The notes under the pieces were generated by a model that searched no databases, was not told the DNA's origin, and saw nothing but the letters and a program-made list of their open reading frames with translations. 9,238 bases of DNA, from assembly GCA_023511325.1 (NCBI GenBank), contig JAIMBU010000060.1:1-9238 (forward strand). Direction: 5' to 3'. Numbering within the stretch: the first letter of the stretch is position 1; every line of letters starts with the position of its first letter. The translations under genes and the position numbers were made by a program. The stretch is from Gorillibacterium sp. (GTDB lineage Bacteria; Bacillota; Bacilli; Paenibacillales; NBRC-103111). Below, one piece after another: positions 1 through 7,400 of the stretch.

Positions 1-1222
1 TATCCACCTGGTGGATCATCCCTTCAAGCTCCTGCATCGACTCGTCCACTTCACGGGTGATTTCGATCGTTTCAGCCATTTTACCAGATTGAATCTTCAG
101 GAGATTACGGCCCTCACGGATCGCTTCTTGTGTTTTCACTGCTAATTGTGCACCTTCTGTTGTTTGACGATGAACCTTGTCGACTTCCGCAACCATTCCT
201 AAGAGAGTTTCACTTGTCAGTGAGACATCCTCTGCTTGGTGCTGATTACTTTCTGCCATCTCATTAATCGTCGTTGTCACCTGAGTGATCGTCTGGGTAT
301 TCTCATTGGCTGAGGCTGTCATCTGCTCTGCGTTTGCGCTGAGATCCAAGGAGACTTTGCTGATACTTCTGACCGTACCCCCTAACGAATGAACCATTTG
401 CTCCAGGTTTTTGGCCATGACGCCTGTTTCGTCCTTATTCTTTAGAAGTTCATCAAAAGCGGCACCGCGGGTCAATTTTAACTGTCCCACGTTTTGAATT
501 AGAGTGGTCATCTTGCGAATAGGGCTTGATATTCGACTTCCCATCCAATAAGCAATAACAGAAGCTAACGCTAAGACAAGCGCGCTGAACAGAAAGATAA
601 GCGTTCGGGTATGTTCAAGCTCACGTTGCAGGTCATCAGCCTTAGCCTGAAGGATCGCTTCAATATCATCGATATAATTACCTGTTCCAATGACCCAGTC
701 AAAAGGTTCAAAGTAGAAACTGTAGCTTCGCTTCAGCTTGTCGACGGTCTCCCCAGACTTTGGAAACCAGTAATCCGTAAAGCCCCCACCGTTAAGACCC
801 TGCTTAATGATATTCTGAATAAAAAGAGTTCCCTTGCTGTCCTTAGACTCCCAACGCGTTTTACCTTCTGCCTCTTTACCTAACATGACAACATTAGTAC
901 CGTCTTTTGTATCTGCCCAGAAATACCCTTCTGTTCCATAACTTAATCCGCGCAGAAGGTCTGCGCCAATCTTCTTCGCGTCTGCAGGTGAAATCTGCCC
1001 TGCTGCAGACTGTTCGGATAAAGACTTAAGCATGCTTGCAGCAGTCTCTACCTCTTGCTTGATCATATTGTCATAATCCCCATATAAGGAGGTCGAGAGT
1101 TGACTTAAGAATCGATCATTACTTTCCCCAATCATATACACAGAGATTCCAGTAATGGTGATTGCCGTGATTAAGGTAACTGAACAAGCTAAAAGAATGA
1201 TTTTAGAACGAATCGATTTCAT
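1..1222 (-). CDS. methyl-accepting chemotaxis protein with Cache sensor domain (C-terminus outside window)
   Basis: This is a transmembrane chemoreceptor that would bind a small ligand outside the cell and control the CheA kinase inside it. ATG at 1222-1220 is chosen because AAGGTGG lies 7 nt upstream and the protein begins MKSIRSKIILL, a basic N-terminus running into a hydrophobic helix. The 407 visible residues show TM1 (about 6-29) and a single-Cache (sCache_2-type) domain (about 40-190) with the GYFWADTKDG and FDWVIGTGNYIDDIE motifs typical of the family. TM2 (about 206-227, IFLFSALVLALASVIAYW) and HAMP (about 228-280, with SSPIRKM and KDETGVMAKNLEQM) follow. The coiled-coil methyl-accepting region starts at about 290. 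The conserved hairpin tip that contacts CheA/CheW would lie beyond the left edge. The frame is open to base 1 with no stop. The ligand cannot be told from the sequence. The gene follows the glucanase on the same strand but is separated by a terminator and has its own putative promoter. Confidence 0.95.
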   Translation of the reverse strand, partial: MKSIRSKIILLACSVTLITAITITGISVYMIGESNDRFLSQLSTSLYGDYDNMIKQEVETAASMLKSLSEQSAAGQISPADAKKIGADLLRGLSYGTEGYFWADTKDGTNVVMLGKEAEGKTRWESKDSKGTLFIQNIIKQGLNGGGFTDYWFPKSGETVDKLKRSYSFYFEPFDWVIGTGNYIDDIEAILQAKADDLQRELEHTRTLIFLFSALVLALASVIAYWMGSRISSPIRKMTTLIQNVGQLKLTRGAAFDELLKNKDETGVMAKNLEQMVHSLGGTVRSISKVSLDLSANAEQMTASANENTQTITQVTTTINEMAESNQHQAEDVSLTSETLLGMVAEVDKVHRQTTEGAQLAVKTQEAIREGRNLLKIQSGKMAETIEITREVDESMQELEGMIHQVD

Positions 1223-1229
1223 CACAACC

Positions 1230-1236
1230 CCACCTT
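1230..1236 (-). promoter_or_regulatory. ribosome-binding site of the chemoreceptor gene
   Basis: The minus strand reads AAGGTGG, 7 nt before the ATG at 1222. It closely matches the Gram-positive Shine-Dalgarno sequence and fixes the start of the chemoreceptor. Confidence 0.8.
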
Positions 1237-1293
1237 CACATCTAAATAGTCGATAACTAAACCTTATAAGTAGATTCATATTCCTTATATTTA

Positions 1294-1320
1294 TTATCGT
1301 CATCATTTCTTATTTATTTA
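1294..1320 (-). promoter_or_regulatory. candidate sigma-D (motility/chemotaxis) promoter of the chemoreceptor
   Basis: On the minus strand, TAAA (1320-1317) is followed by exactly 15 nt and then GACGATAA (1301-1294). The Bacillus sigma-D / sigma-28 consensus is TAAA-N15-GCCGATAT (GCCGATAA in enterics). The -35 and the spacing are perfect, and 6 or 7 of the 8 bases of the -10 match. Transcription would start near 1287, leaving a leader of about 65 nt before the ATG. The location, in front of a chemotaxis receptor, fits sigma-D control. The surrounding DNA is very AT-rich, so TAAA alone carries little weight; the CGATAA core is the informative part. I saw no equally good sigma-A promoter in this gap. 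Confidence 0.55.
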
Positions 1321-1370
1321 TACTTATTTTATTCCAAATAATAGGATATGTATTAATATAAATGGACATG

Positions 1371-1418
1371 AAAAAAGAGATTAGCCCCTGCCATCATAGG
1401 TGGCTTTGGGCTAATCTC
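1371..1418 (-). terminator. intrinsic terminator of the glucanase gene
   Basis: GAGATTAGCCC (1377-1387) and GGGCTAATCTC (1408-1418) form a perfect 11-bp stem around a 20-nt loop. The loop itself contains a short GCCA/TGGC stem. On the minus strand the hairpin is followed at once by TTTTTT (1376-1371), the classic Rho-independent form. The stem starts 16 nt after the glucanase stop codon. The plus strand has no T-run after the stem, so it acts for the minus strand only and separates the glucanase transcript from the chemoreceptor. Confidence 0.93.
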
Positions 1419-1434
1419 CTGATGCATCAATTCA

Positions 1435-4400
1435 TCAATATACTTCTACCTCAAACAGGGACGGACCATAGGGCGGATAACCCTTTTCAGTCATAAACAG
1501 TCTGATATACCTTGCCTTTACTTCATCATCCAATCCGATTGCTTCCTCCTGCTTCCCGTTAACGGTCAATTCCCGATTTACTGATTTAACTGTCTTCCAG
1601 TGTTCGCTCCCGACTGAGGGGTCGTCAGTAGCAAGCGCCACCTGAATATCAAATGCCTTGCTATAGGCAGCCTCCCAGGTCAATAGCAGCCGGGAAACTG
1701 TCTGCTCCTCTCCTAGATCAATAACAACCCACTCTGGAAAATAAGGTTCCTTGTTGTTGGATTCCCACAAGGCTTCCCAGCGGGTGTTCTTATCACCATC
1801 TGTCAAGTTTATTGGCTTCATTACAGTATTGTAGGTGGAGGCTGTTACCGTCATGTTGAGCGCCAGATTCCTGTCTCCCTGAATCGTCTGGATCAGGGAA
1901 GTAGACTGGTACCCTGAGGCATCCACAACGATCTGATAATCCGCGACTGTGCTGAACAGGCTGGCTGCAAGTGTAATTTTTCCCGCTGTTACTGTGTACT
2001 GGATATCAGGAGTTAGCGCGACATCGCCCAGCTTGATAGCATTGATTGCAGCTTCCCACTCCAGATTGGCAGCAAACGTGATGTCGATGTCGTTCCCTAT
2101 TTTGGCATCAGAGGCATCAGCAGTCAAAGTCGGAGGAGTCTTCAGCTCTGGCCCAGGTCCGTTGACGGACACACCGTAAGCCTCAAGCTCCCAGAGGGAA
2201 TAACCATAGGTCGTACCTCTGGTCGTTCCATAGACCCGAATGTGCCGTCCTTCCACATCAGTCAAAGAGACCGAATCCATTCCACCATTACCGTTTGCTT
2301 CAGTATAAACATCTTTCCAATCAGCTTCACCAGGAATAGCTACAGATGACACCTGGATTCTATATCCCTTTCCATAGGCGCCCTCCCAGTTTAGAACAAC
2401 ACCTTCCAGCCTGTATTGGCTCCCCAGATCGACTGCAATCCATTGTGGATCGGAGGAATCGGATTCCCAGCGAGTACCGTTTACGCCCAAGCCGTCAACT
2501 GCATTCGCGGCAGGTTGCTTGTTTGAGGATGCGGTAGCTGTTTTATGCAGCGCTATGTTAGCGGCTGCAGTTTTCACGATCTGCGTTACCTCGGCATCGC
2601 CGTAACCGGTCGCTTTAACAACAATCAGGAAGCTTTTCACCGTTTGGAACAGCGAGGCATCGAGTGTGATTTTACCTGCTTCCACCTTGTATTTGTCCGT
2701 AGGAATCGTTGCTCCATCAAGGACAATCGACGTGATGGCGTTTCTCCACTCCGGTTGATCGGCAAATGCAAGCTCAATGTGCTGTCCTACCTTGTTTTCG
2801 GTGGTATCTGCTACCAATTGTGGTGCTGCTACGACCTCGCGAATGGTTACATCATCGATGTAAATCGTATGAAGCGAGCTTGGTGTGGTATTCCCATCGA
2901 TGATGACGTTGCCTAACAGAAATTTCAAATCAAACAGAACATCTGTTGCATTCTGAATGCTTTTGCTGTAAATAATGGCTTGATCGTCTGTTAGGTTGAA
3001 ATTCACCGTTTGTTTCGCAATATGATTGTCTAACTCAAGTGCGATCGGGCGATTTACGGTAGACCAGGCACGGAAGTTAAGCTCATAGCTCTTACCTGCA
3101 GAGAGCTTAATACCTGTTTGATTGAATTGGGTGGACCAGCTAACGGGTACGTTCCATTCAGGATGCATGCCACCGTTGCTGTAGATTTCAATTTTGGCCG
3201 CTCCATTCTCCACTGATGCAGCCGAATCGCCTCCGTCTCCCTTCCAATGAATCCAATTATCTAACCCATCTGACATGCTGCCGTTTAGGACAAGATTACC
3301 ATCCTGTGGCAATATGGTTTGAGTGACGCTCACAGCTCCATACCCATTCGCTTTAATGGTTATGATATATTGTGTATCCGTGTTGAAAACTTCAGCATTC
3401 AAGAGAATACTGCCCGCTTGAAGCTCATATTGTCCGGTCGCAAGCGCCAAGCCGTTTACTTCAACGGATGCAATCGCGGTCCTCCACGCTTCATCATCCG
3501 TAAATCGGAGTTCGACAGACTGACCAATCTTGTTGTCCGTGCTGTCCTGAATCAAGGTAGGTGGCCGTTTGACTGGAGCACCCGCTACCTCCAGCACCAC
3601 GTTATCAATCGTAACGATATGGGGCCCCGTTGGACTTTGCACCGTTTTCCCCATCATCATTTTCAGTGTCGTAATGCTGTTTGCTGTCATTCGGAAAAAG
3701 TATTCATAGTGCTTGCGATCGGGAGAAATCATAACCGCTCCACTACTGAAATACCGGGTATAAGCCGCATCCTCAACGGTCACGGAAAGATCCCGCGCAG
3801 CGGTTGAGCTTGCATCAAAGGACAGCACATAGAGCATTCCTTTGGTTAAGCTCAAGCCTTCTTGGTTCAGCATGACGTTCCACTCAGCGGTTCCAGTATT
3901 GGTTATAGAAATGTTTGCTTGGCCATCTGACCCACTAAACACGGCATTTCCACCTTGGACGAAGGGCACCCAACCCGCCAGACCTAAGGAGAAATCGCCA
4001 TTTTTCAAAGGAAATAGCTGAACGCCTGTATAATCCACGTTGTTATTCGTTGTCCGAATCAGCTTAATATCATCCAACCAGACATCGGCATTATCCCCGC
4101 CCAATCCAAAAACAAGCTGCCCTTCGGTATCGGTTACCCCTACTGGCATCGTAAAGGTGAAGGTATAGGTATGCATAGCTGTATCAAGCGCAATCTGCTG
4201 CTGACTGGTATAAGCAATCTGCCCGTCCTTGCTCCTGAATGCAACCTCGATGCTTCGATCCGTAGCCGCCCGCGCATCAAAGCTCAGCACATACTTGTCA
4301 GTTTGGAGCAGGTTGATTCCCTTTTGCACCAGTTTAATCGCGTCTGGAGCAGAGCCACCGTTCTGAACGTCTACCTTCAGCTCTCGTGCAACTGCATCAA

Positions 4401-7400
4401 CATTAGCTTGGGCAGTAGCACCATCAAGTGCGAAGGTCCAATATTTCATCCGATCCATCTTTCCGAGATCGAAGGAGCCGTTGTAGACATGCCCTCCACT
4501 ATTTAACGGAGCCTTTGCACCATTGGGATCGTCCAGTTGCTCGACTTCCTCGACTATGACATTCCCGATCCAAACAGGGTTCGCATCAAGCCCTAGGTTG
4601 AATTCCAGCCGAGCTGCAATATCCGTTGGATTCAGCATCTGGAAGCTGAATCCATAATGTTTGATCTGAGTGGTTAAATCCGCTATAAAACTGTTCGAGT
4701 AGTTCGCCCACCCATTATCGGCATCGCCTCCAAACTTCAGACTTGCTGTTCTGGATGCTGAGGACTTGGCGTCAAAGCTGATTTTGTAATGATTTCCTTT
4801 GGTGAGTGTCACATATTGCAACAATTGAAGGGCATGAACGGCTGTTCCGCCACTTATGATTTGCACCTTGGCGAATGGATCTTCCCCAATGGGTTCAACT
4901 GAAACCGAGCCCACTCCACCATAATCAGGCACATGCAGGAAATTCCAATACAGTGGATTAAATGTACCTGTTAAGGTGGTGATATCTGTCAAACCCTGCT
5001 CGTAATCAGGATCGTAGACCAAATTACCGTCCACAGGCAACTTCCCATTGTCTGGAAACTGCTCCTTCTCATGGAAAGGCTCAACCGGTTCTTTGTATGC
5101 CCGACCCGTCAATTCATAAACTCGAACGTAGTCAACATCCATCGTAGCCGGGAACATAGAGGCATCTGGTACTACGCCCCCGTCGAAATTACCACCTATA
5201 GCCAGGTTCAGAATGATATAGAACTCCTTGTCAAAGGGTGCCGGAAATGCATACTTATCTGGCTGATCAGACCCTTGGCTGTACCATTCGTTTATGGTCT
5301 GATAAAGTGTTCCATCTACATACCAGCGGATTTCACCCGGCTCCCATTCGACTGTATAGGTGTGAAAACCGGTAATGGAATCTCCAGCCGGGAAAACATA
5401 ATTGCTTCCCGTATACTTGTTATTGGGATAGCCCATGCCATAATGCAAGGTACCGCCCACTGATTCAAGTACACGTCCTTTTGCTTCCATGATGTCAATC
5501 TCGCCTGAGGAGGCCCAGCCCCCATATTCGGAATCCTTCGGCATCAGCCAAAATGCCGGCCAGAAACCTTTGCCTGCTGGAAGCTTCATGCGGGCTTCAA
5601 ATTTACCGTATTTTTTACTGAAGGTTGGACTGGTCCACAGCCGACCGGAGGTGTAATCCTTGCCCCCAGCGGCTTCTTTACGCGCCTCAATGAGCAGATG
5701 ACCGTTATCGACAGAAACATTGTCCGACTGGTAATACTCTTGCTCGGCATTTCCCCAATCCGTGACGCCATATTCGCTGCCATTTCCGTTCTGGTAAGCC
5801 CATTTATCAAGGTCTACCCCGTTTGTATCCATGGTCGTACCATCGCCGTTGAACTCATCTCGCCATACAAGGCTCCATACCGATTCAGCCAGAATCGCCT
5901 GTTCAAGCTCGGCAAGCTCATAGCCGTTCGCTTTAATTACGATGGTGTAGGTTTTCACAGCTGGGAATAAGCTCGCCTTTAAGACTATTTTTCCAGATGA
6001 GACCGTATAGCTATCCGCATCAACAGGAGAGCCTTCTACGAAAACTGCCGAAATAGCATTTCTCCAATCAGGCTGATCTGCAAAGGTCAGCTCAATGTCC
6101 TCGTTCTTAGCGTTGTCTGATTCATCGGTCAACAGCTCAGGCGGAGCAGGTAAACGAATAGCCGTTTGATTGGCAGTTTTCTCACCGGTAGCCTCCTGTG
6201 CTCCTTTACGTTCAAAGCGGATATTGTCAAGGAACACATCATGTGCGCCCTCTGGAGAACCGTCTTGCTTACCAAGCAAGAACTTGAGCGCGAGGGTTTC
6301 GTCTTTATCCATTGTGAATTCATACTGATAATCTTTTGTTGTATCTGATAGTACCGTTTGTTGATTCAAAAAGCGGGGGGGTGAACTGTTCTCAGCAACC
6401 ACTTCTATCGATCTAGGCACGGACGATCTTGCCGTGAAGGATACGACATAAGTATTATCTTTTATGACTTTAAGAGAGTCCTGAAAGAGCATGATATTCC
6501 ATGATTCTGCTCCTGCATTTGCAATGGCCGCTTTTAACACGCCATTATCCGTAGTGAATTTAGCAACCCCCTTAGCAGGGCCTTCGTAAACACCCTGTAC
6601 ATGTGGTGTCCAACTGGTCAGTCCGCTGGTGAAATCACCATTATGCAGCAAGAAGGCTTGCTCACGCGCCCCCTTCAGCTCGACATGAACATTGTCGACG
6701 ATTACATGATGGGCATCCAGCGCTGTCCCCTGTTTTCCGAGCAGCAGCTTGAGCGAAGCCGTGATATCGGCTTGCACCGGAAGCTCAAAGCGGAAGGTCT
6801 GAACATCAGTCGTCAGCGCAATGGGTTCAGATAATACACGGGTGGTTCCGCCATTTATGTCCACCACCAGCTCCATCGATCTGCTGATGCTTGCATGTGC
6901 ATCCATCGTCACGATATAGGTTTTGCCCTTGTACAGTTGGAAATCCGTCTGCATCAGCATGACATCCCACGGTACTCCCCCTACGTTTGCAATAAAGATG
7001 TCCAGCTCGCCATTATCCGCATTGAAGGCTGTGCTGTTATCCCCCCAATCGTATCGCCCCTGCACATGCTCGCTCCAGCTTGTTTTGCCATTGGAGAAGT
7101 CACCATTCTTCACGGGGAACTGTGCGACTAGCGGCAACTCCGCCTCCGTGAGCCGGACCATCTGAACGTCATCCAGCGTAACGCCTGCCAACTGTCCGCC
7201 GAGCAGGAATGTCAATACGCCCTGCACATCCGTTGGTTGGTTCATTGTAAACAGCACGGTGTGCTCTTCCATCGTTGTCGTCAGCGATACGGACTGCGGC
7301 TCAATATAATCGGTTCCATCCTGCTTGCGCATGCCGAGGTTAATCGTTCTAGCCGCATCTGCCTTCGCTTTAAAGCTGATTTTGTAGTCATTTCCACTCA

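Larger units (their letters stand above)
3487..6066 (-). repeat. internal duplication, copy 2 (HID2-GH16b-CBM5-7)
   Basis: This is the second copy, from the HID2 Trp codon (6066) to that of HID3 (3486), 2580 nt against 3087 nt for copy 1. The 507-nt (169-codon) deficit equals about one CBM, so this copy carries three CBMs rather than four. Linkers after the catalytic domain are also conserved (PVEP and PVDGN in both), showing that the duplication took in linkers as well as domains. Confidence 0.85.

Noticed and set aside
1241..1370. Sigma-A promoter or other regulatory element in the AT-rich gap
   Set aside because: Several TATAAA/TATATT-like strings occur but none has a convincing -35 at 16-18 nt spacing; in such AT-rich DNA they are expected by chance.
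3319..3807. Plus-strand reading frame of 162 codons antisense to HID3/CBM7
   Set aside because: No recognisable domain; it is fully covered by the well-supported glucanase frame. The same holds for the other short plus-strand frames, including 611-883 antisense to the Cache region of the receptor.
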